Assembly: GCF_001983935.1 (NCBI RefSeq) | Contig: NZ_CP017641.1 | Location: 4,278,001-4,342,000 of the forward strand | Origin: Fuerstiella marisgermanici | GTDB lineage: Bacteria > Planctomycetota > Planctomycetia > Planctomycetales > Planctomycetaceae | Length of the DNA: 64,000 nucleotides | Direction of reading: 5' to 3' | Shown: positions 8,114-17,462 of the stretch, one piece after another | How the letters are laid out: every line of letters starts with the position of its first letter | Position numbering within the stretch: the first letter of the stretch is position 1 | Program-made: the position numbers and the translations under genes | The notes under the pieces: model-generated | Databases searched by the model: none | What the model saw: the letters and a program-made list of their open reading frames with translations, nothing else | What the model was told of the DNA's origin: nothing

Positions 8114-9670
8114 ATGACTCAACAGCAACTTGACCTTAGCAGGTTGGCACTCGATCGATCGCCAGCCAAATCAAACGCCTCGCCGCGGCGACGTCGTTGG
8201 GTATCGCGGTACGTGCTGCCGCTGGGCATTCTGCTGGGGTTTGTGGCCTTGTTGGTTGCTGCGGCTGGACGCCAGTTGCTTTCACAGAAGTCCGTTACAG
8301 TCGTGCCCGTAATTGTGAAGCGTGGCGAGGTCCAGCAGGCCGGAACAACTTTGTTTCAAGCTGCGGGCTGGATCGAACCACGTCCTACAGCCGTCAGCGT
8401 CGCGGCTCTGGCCCCAGGCGTCGTCGAAGAACTGCTGGTCGTGGAAGGTCAGCTGGTCACAAAAGGGGAACCAATCGCGCGTTTGATTTCCATCGATGCG
8501 GAACTCGCCGTTGAACAGGCCGAAACGACTCTGGCCATTCGCCAGGGAGAACTGCAACGTGCCGAAGCCGAACAAACGGCGGCCCGAATTCGACTAAAGA
8601 ATCCCGTCCATCTGGAAGCGCAAAAAGCGGATGCTGAAAGTCTGCTTGCCAAAGCGACAACCGAACTCGAAAAACTCCCCTTTCTAATCACGGCCGCAAA
8701 AGCCGAGGTTGCGTTCACGCAGCGAAGTCGCGACGGAAAGCAATCGGCCGGTGACGCGGTGGCGGGCGTCATTGTTGACCGCGCAATCAAAGACCACGCG
8801 TCGGCAGTTGCCGAACTGGCCGAATTGCAAAAACGAGGGCCGAACCTGGAGCGCGAAGTGAAAGCTCTTCAGGCGAAAGTCGACGCGGTTCGTCAGCAAC
8901 TCGCATTACTTGTAGAAGAACGCCGTCAGCTGGACGAAGCAACGGCGAAGGTCGCATCTGCGACCGCTCTTCGCGACGAAGCAAAGCTGAACCTGCGCCG
9001 AGCTCAACTGAACCTGGATCGAACTGTCGTCCGCGCACCGATGGAGGGGCGAGTTTTGCGGTTGGTTGCGTCACCGGGAACTCGCGTCATGGGCTTGCAA
9101 CACACTGCCGGGCAAAGTTCCAGTACGGTGGTGCAAATGTACGACCCAGATCGTCTTCAGGTGCGAGCCGATGTTCGGCTTGAGGACGTCCCGATGGTCA
9201 TTCCGGGCGCTCCGGTTGAAATCCAAACCGCGTCTTCCGGAAACGTAATTCTGGGGCGAGTTCTGCAATCCACCAGCTCGGCCAATATCCAAAAGAACAC
9301 GTTGGAAGTGAAAGTCGAACTTCTTCAACCGCCGGCAATGATCAGACCGGAAATGCTGGTGACCGCCACTTTTTTAGCTCCGAAGCTGGAGACAACGTCA
9401 GAGGAACCGACGGAAACTGAACGCCTGTTTGTCCCCGAACAGTTGGTGCAATCGGTCGACGGCACGTCCGGTGTGTGGGTGGCGGATGCCAACGATCAGG
9501 CCGTCTTTCAGACCATCACGACAGGCGGTCAGGCGGCCGAAGGATTGGTGGAAGTCACCAGCGGCCTGAATGCGACGAGCAAACTGATTGTGTCGGGCCG
9601 CGATGGCCTGGAATCCGGTGCCCCCGTTGTTGTCAGCGGCGAAGACCAGTCGATCGGCGTCGGCAATTAA
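8114..9670 (+). CDS. HlyD/MacA-type periplasmic adaptor subunit
   Basis: The 518-residue product has one N-terminal membrane helix (about 34-54, [19 protein letters not shown]) and a lipoyl/barrel-sandwich half ([21 protein letters not shown]). A very long coiled coil (about 130-305) follows, then the second half-lipoyl motif ([19 protein letters not shown]) and beta-barrel domains. This is the order of HlyD/MacA adaptors that bridge an inner-membrane permease to an outer-membrane channel. The start at ATG 8114 ([13 protein letters not shown]) is chosen over 8066 because the extra residues lie in the upstream hairpin. Its ATPase gene follows after 23 bases. No outer-membrane factor is in the window. 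Confidence 0.92.
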   Translation: MTQQQLDLSRLALDRSPAKSNASPRRRRWVSRYVLPLGILLGFVALLVAAAGRQLLSQKSVTVVPVIVKRGEVQQAGTTLFQAAGWIEPRPTAVSVAALAPGVVEELLVVEGQLVTKGEPIARLISIDAELAVEQAETTLAIRQGELQRAEAEQTAARIRLKNPVHLEAQKADAESLLAKATTELEKLPFLITAAKAEVAFTQRSRDGKQSAGDAVAGVIVDRAIKDHASAVAELAELQKRGPNLEREVKALQAKVDAVRQQLALLVEERRQLDEATAKVASATALRDEAKLNLRRAQLNLDRTVVRAPMEGRVLRLVASPGTRVMGLQHTAGQSSSTVVQMYDPDRLQVRADVRLEDVPMVIPGAPVEIQTASSGNVILGRVLQSTSSANIQKNTLEVKVELLQPPAMIRPEMLVTATFLAPKLETTSEEPTETERLFVPEQLVQSVDGTSGVWVADANDQAVFQTITTGGQAAEGLVEVTSGLNATSKLIVSGRDGLESGAPVVVSGEDQSIGVGN

Positions 9671-9693
9671 CGAAAAGGGATGAAATCAAAATC

Positions 9694-10368
9694 ATGGCAT
9701 TAGTCACTTTAACCAACGTCAGCAAAAGCTTTCGCAAGGGCGATGAAACGATCACTCCGTTGGACGACATCAGTCTGGAAATTGACGAGGGCGAGTTCGT
9801 TTCATTGATGGGTCCCAGCGGAACTGGAAAAAGTACGCTGCTGAACCTCGTCAGTGGTATCGACCGTCCGGATTCCGGCACAATCACCGTGGCGGGTACC
9901 GAGGTGACTCGGCTGTCGCGCAGCAAACTCGCGGATTGGCGAGCGGCAAACCTTGGCTACATCTTTCAAACTCACAATTTAATCCCGGTACTGACAGCGT
10001 ACGAAAACGTCGAGCTTCCAACTCTGCTGCTGCCGTTATCGCGAACAGAACGCCGACAGCGAGTAGAACTGGCTCTCGACGCGGTTGGGCTTAGTGATCG
10101 AGCAGACCACTATCCTCGCCAGTTGTCCGGCGGTCAGGAACAGCGAGTCGGAATCGCGCGTTCCATCGTTGTTCATCCGAAAGTCGTCGTGGCCGACGAA
10201 CCGACAGGAAGCCTGGACACCGAAACCAGTGATCAGATTCAGGTGCTACTGCGTCGCCTGAATCAGGAATTGAACATCACGCTGTTGATGGTCACCCACG
10301 ACAGCGACGTAGCGGCGATTGCATCACGCCAGTTGGTGCTGGACCGAGGAAAGTTTGTGGAGGGTTGA
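9694..10368 (+). CDS. LolD/MacB-type ABC transporter ATPase
   Basis: A complete 224-residue ABC ATPase: Walker [10 protein letters not shown] (about 37-45), Q-loop in [12 protein letters not shown], signature [14 protein letters not shown], Walker [13 protein letters not shown], and H-loop in MVTHDSD. The Q-x-x-N-L-I/L-P-x-L-T pattern is typical of the LolD/MacB subgroup that energises FtsX-like permeases. The ATG at 9694 gives [17 protein letters not shown], the standard N-terminus; a longer upstream frame overlaps the adaptor gene and is rejected. It belongs to the operon with the permeases at 6310 and 10869. Confidence 0.95.
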   Translation: MALVTLTNVSKSFRKGDETITPLDDISLEIDEGEFVSLMGPSGTGKSTLLNLVSGIDRPDSGTITVAGTEVTRLSRSKLADWRAANLGYIFQTHNLIPVLTAYENVELPTLLLPLSRTERRQRVELALDAVGLSDRADHYPRQLSGGQEQRVGIARSIVVHPKVVVADEPTGSLDTETSDQIQVLLRRLNQELNITLLMVTHDSDVAAIASRQLVLDRGKFVEG

Positions 10369-10411
10369 AGGTGAAAGGTTTTGGGTTGAGCGTTTAGGTG
10401 CTCGCTTCATC

Positions 10412-10786
10412 ATGGAGATGCAAGTGATGTTTGGTCTTCAGAAGTTAGATGTGTGGGTGAAGGCCGTTGAGTTCGGTGACGAAACGTACCGAGTGACAAA
10501 GCTGTTTCCTGCCGATGAACGGTTTGGATTGACGAATCAGCTACGCCGGGCGGCCGTCTCCATCTCCTCCAACATTGCCGAAGGCAGTGGCCGACAATCC
10601 AACGCAGATTTTGCCCGTTTCCTTCGAATTTCCTACGGCTCACTAATGGAATGTGTATCACAACTACATGTTGCCAGCCGCCAGTCGTGCATTGACGAAG
10701 AGGATTTCAATGCGTTGACCCAGCGGGCCGACCAGATCGCAAGAATGCTTAGCGGACTCAGCAGCAGCCTGAACAAAAAACAATAG
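10412..10786 (+). CDS. Four-helix-bundle protein (S23 / rRNA intervening-sequence family)
   Basis: The 124-residue protein matches the four-helix-bundle family first found in 23S rRNA intervening sequences. It has FGLQKLDVWVKAVEF near the start, LTNQLRRAAVSISSNIAEGSG in helix 2-3, and FLRISYGSLMECVSQLHVA in helix 3-4. The SIxSNIAEG segment is highly characteristic. The molecular function is unknown; structures form pentamers. It lies between the ABC ATPase and the second permease, an odd place, and is followed directly by a 70-base heptad repeat. Both look like an insertion into the transporter operon. ATG 10412 is chosen; ATGs at 10418 and 10427 are alternatives. Confidence 0.9.
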   Translation: MEMQVMFGLQKLDVWVKAVEFGDETYRVTKLFPADERFGLTNQLRRAAVSISSNIAEGSGRQSNADFARFLRISYGSLMECVSQLHVASRQSCIDEEDFNALTQRADQIARMLSGLSSSLNKKQ

Positions 10787-10792
10787 ACCCTT

Positions 10793-10862
10793 CAACACTC
10801 AACACTCAACACTCAACACTGAACACTGAACACTCAACACTGAACACTCAACACTGAACACT
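10793..10862 (+). repeat. Ten tandem heptads (C/G)AACACT
   Basis: Ten perfect 7-base units, CAACACT or GAACACT, run without interruption for 70 bases. The first base alternates between C and G and the other six never change. The array starts 6 bases after the four-helix-bundle stop and ends 6 bases before the ATG of the second ABC permease, so it forms that gene's leader. Confidence 0.97.
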
Positions 10863-10868
10863 CATCCC

Positions 10869-12002
10869 ATGCTCGCCTACATCCTGAAAACTATTACGCG
10901 CCACCGTACTCGCACGCTGCTAACCGTGACCGGAGCGGCCGTGGCTATGTTTGTGTTCTGCTTTGTGGGTTCGGTTCAGGAAGGTCTGCACCGACTGACC
11001 ACGGGAGCCGATGCCGATCGCAGCCTGATCGTCTTCCAGGAAAACCGCTTCTGCCCCACCAGTAGTCGGCTGCCGGAAGACTACTCGCAAAAGATCCGGG
11101 AAATTAGCGGCGTAAAAGACGTGATGCCAATTCAGGTCTGGACAAACAATTGTCGCGCGAGTTTGGATATTGTTGTCTTTAACGGAGCCAACCCGGCCCA
11201 GCTTCAGAAGACTCGTCCGATCCAACTGACTGATGGTTCATGGACTGCATTCAGTTCGCGACGCGACGCGGCCATCGTCGGCCGCAATGTCGCTCAACGG
11301 CGCAACCTGAAAGTAGGCGACCAGTTTTCCATCGGTGACATTTCTGTTCATGTGTCGGGAGTATTTTCGTCCGCGGTACCTTCCGAAGAAAATCTGATTT
11401 ACACAAGCCTTGAGTTCCTGCAGTACACGCGTGGCCTGGATGCCGCCGGATTGGTCACTCAACATGAAGTGTTGCTGACCGCTGATGCCGCGCCTGATGT
11501 TGTCGCGTCGGAAATCGATGAGGCACTGCGATCCGGTCCCGTCACGACAACAACACGCCGCAAAGGCGCGTTCCAGGCCAGCACACTTTCCGACCTTGTC
11601 GACCTGATCGGCTTTGCTCACTGGCTTGGCTACGCCTGCGTGGGGCTGGTGTTGTCACTGGTGGCGACGACCACCGTGATGAGCGTTCAGGATCGCCTTA
11701 AAGAATACGCCGTGCTGCAGACCATCGGTGTGCGACCGATGCGGACCATGCGACTGGTGCTGGCGGAAAGCACAATCCTGTGTGTTATTGGTGGCCTCGT
11801 GGGCACTCTACTGGCAACGGCTGCACTTGCGATCGGTGGTTTTGCCATTGGCGCCGAAGGAGCCACAATCGCCTTTCGTCCCTCGTTAAGCCTGGTGCTG
11901 TCCGGCACGGCTGTTTCGCTAATGGTGGGCATCGCGGCCGGAATCGCTCCGGCGATTCAAGCGGCTACTGTGCCAATCGTTGACGCGTTGCAGCAAACGT
12001 GA
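10869..12002 (+). CDS. FtsX/MacB-type ABC transporter permease (second)
   Basis: The 377-residue product has the same topology as the first permease: a helix at about 16-36 ([19 protein letters not shown]), a periplasmic domain, and three C-terminal helices (about 250-275, 300-325, 340-365). The family link [19 protein letters not shown] is present. Two different FtsX permeases with a single ATPase suggest a heterodimeric transporter. The ATG follows the heptad repeat with no ribosome-binding site of its own (only CATCCC between repeat and start), so translation may depend on the repeat leader or on coupling. It ends the ABC operon. Confidence 0.92.
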   Translation: MLAYILKTITRHRTRTLLTVTGAAVAMFVFCFVGSVQEGLHRLTTGADADRSLIVFQENRFCPTSSRLPEDYSQKIREISGVKDVMPIQVWTNNCRASLDIVVFNGANPAQLQKTRPIQLTDGSWTAFSSRRDAAIVGRNVAQRRNLKVGDQFSIGDISVHVSGVFSSAVPSEENLIYTSLEFLQYTRGLDAAGLVTQHEVLLTADAAPDVVASEIDEALRSGPVTTTTRRKGAFQASTLSDLVDLIGFAHWLGYACVGLVLSLVATTTVMSVQDRLKEYAVLQTIGVRPMRTMRLVLAESTILCVIGGLVGTLLATAALAIGGFAIGAEGATIAFRPSLSLVLSGTAVSLMVGIAAGIAPAIQAATVPIVDALQQT

Positions 12003-12048
12003 CGGATCCAAACACGGTGATGCGCTAATCACAGCGAAGTCTGCCGAG

Positions 12049-12534
12049 CTATTCCGGATCGTTCTCTTCAATTCCAGACCGAATCTTCTCCATCAGGCGG
12101 TTAACTTCTTTGAGCTCCGCTCGGGTTAACCCGCCACTGAGCTGTTCGTGCAACTTCAGCAAAGGCTTGTCGATGCGCTTAAGCAACTTCTTTGCTGTTG
12201 GCGTAATTTCTACGTAGACGACTCGCCGGTCTTCTTCACAGCGTCGGCGGCAAACCAGATCCTGCTTTTCCAGCCGGTCGATCAGCCCAGTGATTGCTGG
12301 GACAATTTGCACCATTCGCTCGCCAATTTCCAGACAAGGCAATGGACGCCCTTCGCCACGCAGGATACGTAGGACGTTGTACTGCGATGTCGTAAGTCCG
12401 TATTCGCGAAAGAATCGGCCGAAGCGGTTGTGCAAGAGATCCGAAGTTCGCAGCACGTTCAGGTTCACTTCCTGCTCGAGCAAGTCGAACGGCTCTCTCT
12501 TTTTTAGCTCCCGCTGTAATCTGCTGCCTGTCAT
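12049..12534 (-). CDS. MarR-family transcriptional regulator
   Basis: The 161-residue protein has the MarR winged helix-turn-helix: helix FFREYGLTTSQYNVLRILRGEG, recognition region LEIGERMVQIVPAITGLIDRLEKQDLV, and wing CRRRCEEDRRVVYVEIT. MarR proteins are dimeric repressors, usually relieved by small phenolic or toxic ligands. It is transcribed divergently from the RND adaptor gene, with an inverted repeat in the shared gap, so control of the RND pump and of itself is the natural inference. The C-terminus (LKEVNRLMEKIRSGIEENDPE) is the usual dimerisation helix. Confidence 0.92.
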   Translation of the reverse strand: MTGSRLQRELKKREPFDLLEQEVNLNVLRTSDLLHNRFGRFFREYGLTTSQYNVLRILRGEGRPLPCLEIGERMVQIVPAITGLIDRLEKQDLVCRRRCEEDRRVVYVEITPTAKKLLKRIDKPLLKLHEQLSGGLTRAELKEVNRLMEKIRSGIEENDPE

Positions 12535-12573
12535 CTTGCCTGTTCCTTGATTGGAAGGTACCCTACGTGTAAA

Positions 12574-12591
12574 TAGTTGTCACGTCAATTA
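12574..12591. promoter_or_regulatory. Candidate MarR operator
   Basis: TAGTTG (12574-12579) and CAATTA (12586-12591) form an inverted repeat with a 6-base spacer, matching at 5 of 6 positions. The size and AT-rich ends fit a MarR-type site. It lies in the 120 bases between the marR start and the adaptor coding region. Confidence 0.45.
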
Positions 12592-12654
12592 AATACGAGC
12601 CCTGCCTTGAATCCTTTTTTCTACCATTTCAGCCCGTCAACTGACACCGTTTCT

Positions 12655-14025
12655 GTGTCCACAGCGGTTCGACCGCTTGTTGCCACGCTTCTGTGTGGCT
12701 GCCTAGCCGTAGTGCCGGGCTGCGAAAAAACAGATTCTGCGCCACCACAGATGCCGCCGCCGACCATGACGGTCGCTCAACCGGTACGCAAGCAAATTGT
12801 CGAATGGGATGCATACACCGGTCGGTTGGAACCCGTCGACTTTGTGGAAGTGCGAGCTCGCGTGGGCGGCTATTTGCAGTCAATTCACTTCGACGAAGGA
12901 CAAATCGTAAACAAGGGCGATTTGCTGTTTGTGATTGATGCTCGTCCATTTGTTGCCGAATTAAACAGCGCCGAAGCGGCGCTTAGTCAGTCCAAATCTC
13001 AACTGCAGCAGACGAAAGCCAAACTGCTGGAAGCGAAAGCTCAGCAACAACAATCGGCCGCTCAGTTGCAACTGGCGGAAGCTCGAGTCAAGCGGGCTCG
13101 CAGCCTGGAAGGGCAAAACGCAATCGCACCTGAAGAACTGGATCAGCGAGAAGCAGAATTCCTGCAGGCTCAGGCTGATGTGGCTGCCAGCAAAGCGGCC
13201 GCCAGTTCTGCCGAAGCCGCAATCGCAACCGCGGCGGCCGCCGTCGAATCGGCGGAAGCGGGAGTCGAAGCGGCTCAACTAAACGTCGATTACACCAACA
13301 TCCACGCACCGATCACCGGGCGCATCAGTCGTGAATACGCGAATCAGGGAAACCTGATCAGCGGCGGCACAGCCCAATCAACACTATTAACAACGATTAC
13401 ATCGGTCGAACCTATCTATTGCACCTTCGACGCCAACGAACAGCAGGTGTTGAAGTATGTACGCCTCGCCAAATCCGGCGCACGTAAAAGTAGTCGAGAA
13501 GCCAAGAACCCCGTGTTCCTGGGTCTGGTTGACGAAACAGGGTTCCCTCACCAGGGCCACATGGACTTCGTCGACAACCGGCTTGATGCAAACACCGCCA
13601 GCATGCGAGCTCGTTGCATTTTTCCGAATGAAGACCAACTGTTGCTGGCTGGCATGTTTGCTCGGATTCGCATTCCCGGCAGCGCTGGCTACGAAGCCGT
13701 GCTGATTCCGGATTCCGCAATCGGCACCGATCAATCGTCGCAATTTGTTTACATCGTGGTGGACGGGAAAATCGAACGGCGAGCCATCACACCGGGCCCG
13801 ATTGTGGATGGCTTGCGAGTGATCCGGAAAGGCCTGACCGGCGATGAGTCACTGGTGATTGAAGGCTTGCTGCAGGCTCGACCTGAAATGGAAGTGAAGA
13901 CTAAAGACGGCACGATTGAAGTCGTTGAAGATGGTCTTCCCGACGACTACCAGCCCTTGCCACCGGACGAGTGGATCGAAAAGAGTGACGATGTTCAGCA
14001 GGAAAGTGAAAAGGACGACAAGTAA
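12655..14025 (+). CDS. RND efflux periplasmic adaptor (AcrA/MexA type), lipoprotein
   Basis: An AcrA-like adaptor of about 456 residues. It has a lipoprotein-type signal ending VVPGC, a first half-lipoyl region (VRARVGGYLQSIHFDEGQIVNKGDLLF), an Ala/Gln/Glu-rich coiled-coil hairpin, a second half (YTNIHAPITGRISREYANQGNLI), then beta-barrel and membrane-proximal domains. It links the RND pump encoded next to an outer-membrane channel. The frame is open from a TTG at 12577, but that codon sits inside the candidate MarR operator. GTG 12655 gives a normal lipoprotein signal and is preferred; TTG 12607 is another option. The pump gene begins 58 bases after the stop. Confidence 0.93.
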   Translation: MSTAVRPLVATLLCGCLAVVPGCEKTDSAPPQMPPPTMTVAQPVRKQIVEWDAYTGRLEPVDFVEVRARVGGYLQSIHFDEGQIVNKGDLLFVIDARPFVAELNSAEAALSQSKSQLQQTKAKLLEAKAQQQQSAAQLQLAEARVKRARSLEGQNAIAPEELDQREAEFLQAQADVAASKAAASSAEAAIATAAAAVESAEAGVEAAQLNVDYTNIHAPITGRISREYANQGNLISGGTAQSTLLTTITSVEPIYCTFDANEQQVLKYVRLAKSGARKSSREAKNPVFLGLVDETGFPHQGHMDFVDNRLDANTASMRARCIFPNEDQLLLAGMFARIRIPGSAGYEAVLIPDSAIGTDQSSQFVYIVVDGKIERRAITPGPIVDGLRVIRKGLTGDESLVIEGLLQARPEMEVKTKDGTIEVVEDGLPDDYQPLPPDEWIEKSDDVQQESEKDDK

Positions 14026-14083
14026 CCCCGAAACGCATCCTGACTCAGTCTCCCACCTTTCTAACTCGTAGCTCACTTCCATC

Positions 14084-17000
14084 ATGAAGTTCCCTCACTT
14101 CTTTATCGAACGTCCCATCTTTGCCACAGTGCTTTCGTTTCTGATCGTACTGGTCGGCGGGATCACGTATTTCTCGTTGCCTGTTTCGCAGTACCCGAAC
14201 GTTGCGCCACCCACAATTCTGGTGCGTGCGAGTTATCCGGGAGCAACCCCGCAGGTGATCGCGGACACCGTTGCCACGCCGATTGAGCAGGAAATGAACG
14301 GCGTGGACGACATGCTGTACATGGAATCGTCGTCCAGTGCCGACGGAACCATGCAGCTGACCGTCACCTTCAAACTGGGCACCGACCTCGACGACGCTCA
14401 GGTTCTGGTACAGAACCGAGTGGCCGTCGCCGAATCGCGTTTGCCTGAACAGGTACGGCAGATTGGCGTGACCACGACCAAGCAAATTCCCGACATGCTG
14501 ATGGTCGTGCATTTGAATTCGCCGGATGAAAGCCGCGACGAATTGTACATCAGTAACTTCGCGTACCTGCGAATTCGCGACGCGTTGATGCGGCTGGACG
14601 GTGTCGGCGACATTCGTATCGCTGGCGGTAACGAATACGCGATGCGAGTCTGGCTGGACATCGAAAAGATGACGCACGTGGACCTCACGGCGGGCGACGT
14701 CGTCCAGGCAATTCGTCAGCAGAACGTGCAGGTCGCAGCGGGTGTCATCGGACAGCCCCCAACAGACAAGACGGGCGCGTTTCAACTAAACGTCACAACT
14801 CAGGGACGCTTGCGCGAAACAGATGAATTCGGCGACATCATTGTCAAACGCGGCGAAGACGGTCGCGTGACGCGGCTGGCCGACGTGGCTCGACTGGAAC
14901 TTGGTGCTCAGGACTATTCGCGATTGAGCTACCTTGATGGCAACCCGGCGATTGCTGTGTTGGTCTATCAACGGCCGGGCACAAACGCCGTCGACACAGC
15001 GGCCGAAGTCCAGCAGACGATGGCTGAGATGAGGAAAGACTTTCCGGAAGGCGTCGACTACGAAGTTGCCTACAACCCGACAAAATTCGTGGAAGATTCA
15101 ATCGACGAAGTTTTCAACACGCTGTTAATCACGACAGTCTTCGTGGTCCTCACCGTGTTCATGTTTCTGCACAACTGGCGTCCGACCATCATTCCCGTGG
15201 TCGCCATTCCGATTTCGCTGATCGGAACTTTTGCCTGTATGCAGGGACTTGGCGTGACATTGAATACGCTGTCATTGTTCGGCCTCGTGCTGGCGATTGG
15301 AATCGTGGTGGACGACGCTATTGTCGTTGTGGAAAATGTTGAGAGGCTGATTGCGGAAGGCCTTGCGCCGCGCGAAGCCACGCATAAAGCGATGGACGAA
15401 GTGGGGTCTGCGCTGATAGCGACAACGCTGGTGTTGATCGCCGTGTTCGTCCCGACCGTATTCGTCCCCAGCATCAGCGGGAAGTTCTATCAACAGTTCG
15501 CGTTGACGATTTCGATCTCAACCGCGATTTCGACATTCGTCTCTTTAACGTTGACGCCGGCGTTGTGTGCGTTGCTGCTGAAGCCACCGCGAGAGGCCCG
15601 TCAAACTGAAACCCAATTTTCTCGCTTGCTGTCTGCTCCGGCGAAACTGTTTAATCGTACCTTCGATATTACCAGTTGCATTTACGCCAGCGTCATTTCT
15701 CGGCTGGTGCGTTTTTCGGCCATTGCTCTGATTTTGTACGTCGGACTTTTGGTGTGCACGTGGTACAGCTTTGGAATGGTGCCGACCGGCTTCATTCCTC
15801 AACAGGACCAGGGCTATCTGATTGTTGCGATTCGCCTGCCCGATGGAGCATCGCTGGCGCGAACCGATGAAGTCACAAAAAAAGTAGCGGCGATCGGCAG
15901 CGAAATTGACGGCGTCGCTCATGCCGTCGGAATCGTCGGGCTGTCAGGAGCGACGTTCACGATCAGCCCAAACGCCGCGGTGTCGTTTCTTCCATTAGAA
16001 GATGCCAAAGAACGAGCGGCGCGCGGACGCGGCGCGGACGTCATCGCCGCCGACATGCGTCAAGCGGTGGCCGATATTAATGAAGCTCAGGTCTTCATTA
16101 TTCCGCCGCCACCCGTGCGCGGGATCGGCCGTGGCGGCGGATACAAAATGTATGTCCAGGACCAGGGCGGCGCCGGAACGGCCGTTCTGAACCAAGTAGC
16201 AGACAGCATGGTGGCCCAGGCGAATCAACAGCCAGGCCTGCTGCAGGTGTTTTCGAACTTCCGCATGAGCGTGCCGCAGATCTACGCGGACGTGGATCGC
16301 ACGAAGGCACAGATGCTGGATATTCCGATGAGCAACGTGTTTGAAGCGCTGCAGGTTTATCTGGGTTCGACTTACGTCAACGACTTCAACTTGCTGGGCA
16401 GAACGTACCGCGTGACCGCTCAGGCAGAACCCGAATTTCGTGATGAACCGAGTGACATTCTGCGCTTGCGAACTCGCAGCGCACGAGGCGCGAGCGTGCC
16501 GTTGGGTGCAGTCGTGGAACTTAAACGCATTGCCGGGCCCGACCGTTTGGTGCGATTCAATCTGTATCCGGCGGCCGACCTGAACGGCAGCACGCAACCC
16601 GGTTTCAGCACCGGGCAATCGCTGGAGACGATGGAAAATCTGGCAGCACAAACGCTTCCGCCCGGGTTCGGCTACGCATGGACAGAACTTGCCTATCAGG
16701 AAAAGCAGGCTGGCAACACGATCATGTATCTGTTTCCGCTGGCGGTGCTGTTTGTGTTTTTGGCACTGGCCGCTCAATACGAAAGCTGGCTGCTGCCATT
16801 GGCCATCATTCTGATTGTGCCGCTGTGCCTGTTGTTCGCGATGGTCGGAATCTGGTTCCGTGGTATGGATAACAACATTCTGACTCAGATTGGATTCATC
16901 GTATTAATTGGCCTCGCATGCAAGAACGCCATCCTGATTGTCGAATTCGCCAAGGCGGAAGAAGACAAAGGAAAGGACCGTTTTCAGGCGGCGATTGATG

Positions 17001-17209
17001 CCTGTCGCATGCGACTGCGGCCCATTTTGATGACAGCCTTCTCATTCATTTTAGGCGTGATTCCGCTGCTGGTCGCCACTGGTGCCGGGTTCGAAATGCG
17101 GCGAGTACTGGGGACGGCGGTCTTTAGCGGAATGCTGGGCGTCACCGCCTTCGGACTGTTTCTGACACCAGTCTTTTACGTCGTGCTACGTCGATTCTCG
17201 GCTCGCTAA
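14084..17209 (+). CDS. RND multidrug efflux permease, HAE1 family (AcrB/MexB type)
   Basis: The 1041-residue protein is the usual AcrB length. It starts MKFPHFFIERPIFATVLSFLIVLVGG, as HAE1 pumps do. The proton-relay Asp pair is present in GIVVDDAIVVVENVERL of membrane helix 4. Two large periplasmic loops (about 35-330 and 560-860) are flanked by 12 predicted helices. GFIPQQDQGYLIVAIRLPDGASL and GLACKNAILIVEFAKAEED are further family landmarks. The pump is a proton-driven trimer exporting hydrophobic or amphiphilic compounds. It is co-transcribed with the adaptor and probably controlled by the divergent MarR regulator. The outer-membrane partner is not encoded nearby. Confidence 0.96.
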   Translation: MKFPHFFIERPIFATVLSFLIVLVGGITYFSLPVSQYPNVAPPTILVRASYPGATPQVIADTVATPIEQEMNGVDDMLYMESSSSADGTMQLTVTFKLGTDLDDAQVLVQNRVAVAESRLPEQVRQIGVTTTKQIPDMLMVVHLNSPDESRDELYISNFAYLRIRDALMRLDGVGDIRIAGGNEYAMRVWLDIEKMTHVDLTAGDVVQAIRQQNVQVAAGVIGQPPTDKTGAFQLNVTTQGRLRETDEFGDIIVKRGEDGRVTRLADVARLELGAQDYSRLSYLDGNPAIAVLVYQRPGTNAVDTAAEVQQTMAEMRKDFPEGVDYEVAYNPTKFVEDSIDEVFNTLLITTVFVVLTVFMFLHNWRPTIIPVVAIPISLIGTFACMQGLGVTLNTLSLFGLVLAIGIVVDDAIVVVENVERLIAEGLAPREATHKAMDEVGSALIATTLVLIAVFVPTVFVPSISGKFYQQFALTISISTAISTFVSLTLTPALCALLLKPPREARQTETQFSRLLSAPAKLFNRTFDITSCIYASVISRLVRFSAIALILYVGLLVCTWYSFGMVPTGFIPQQDQGYLIVAIRLPDGASLARTDEVTKKVAAIGSEIDGVAHAVGIVGLSGATFTISPNAAVSFLPLEDAKERAARGRGADVIAADMRQAVADINEAQVFIIPPPPVRGIGRGGGYKMYVQDQGGAGTAVLNQVADSMVAQANQQPGLLQVFSNFRMSVPQIYADVDRTKAQMLDIPMSNVFEALQVYLGSTYVNDFNLLGRTYRVTAQAEPEFRDEPSDILRLRTRSARGASVPLGAVVELKRIAGPDRLVRFNLYPAADLNGSTQPGFSTGQSLETMENLAAQTLPPGFGYAWTELAYQEKQAGNTIMYLFPLAVLFVFLALAAQYESWLLPLAIILIVPLCLLFAMVGIWFRGMDNNILTQIGFIVLIGLACKNAILIVEFAKAEEDKGKDRFQAAIDACRMRLRPILMTAFSFILGVIPLLVATGAGFEMRRVLGTAVFSGMLGVTAFGLFLTPVFYVVLRRFSAR

Positions 17210-17276
17210 AAGTGCGAACCAACAATCGCTACCATTGAGGCAGGAGATGAGGCCATTGTTTCGCGGCGGGGGAACT

Positions 17277-17411
17277 TAGCTGGACAGCGCCACCTTTGGT
17301 CATTGGGGCGTGTTTTGGGTAACCCGAAGCGTAAGCGAGGGATTCGTCGCAACTCGATCCCTCGCTTACACATCGGGTTACCATTCCCACCAACATGGCG
17401 CTGTCCAGTTA
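17277..17411 (+). mobile_element. 135-bp palindromic MITE-like element, copy 1
   Basis: The ends are inverted repeats of 16 bases, TAGCTGGACAGCGCCA (17277-17292) and TGGCGCTGTCCAGTTA (17396-17411), with one mismatch and TA at both borders. Inside lies a strong hairpin: GGTAACCCGA plus GTAAGCGAGGGAT pairs with ATCCCTCGCTTAC plus TCGGGTTACC around a 13-base loop. A second copy of exactly the same length lies inverted at 60014-60148. There is no transposase, so movement in trans by a TA-targeting enzyme is inferred. It sits just upstream of the second RND adaptor gene. Confidence 0.85.
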
Positions 17412-17462
17412 GGCACTCATCGCCTGATCATTCAACCGCTGCACTCAAGTGAGGTCATTGCC

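Noticed and set aside
10793-10862. Heptad repeat considered as a CRISPR array
   Set aside because: Units are 7 bases with no spacers and no cas genes nearby; it is a simple tandem repeat.
15995-16777. Minus-strand open frame of 260 codons opposite the RND pump
   Set aside because: Reverse reading of a strongly conserved pump; rich in His/Gln/Arg, no start context.
17310-17462. N-terminal extension of the second RND adaptor
   Set aside because: It is the translated palindromic element; the lipoprotein signal starts at GTG 17463.
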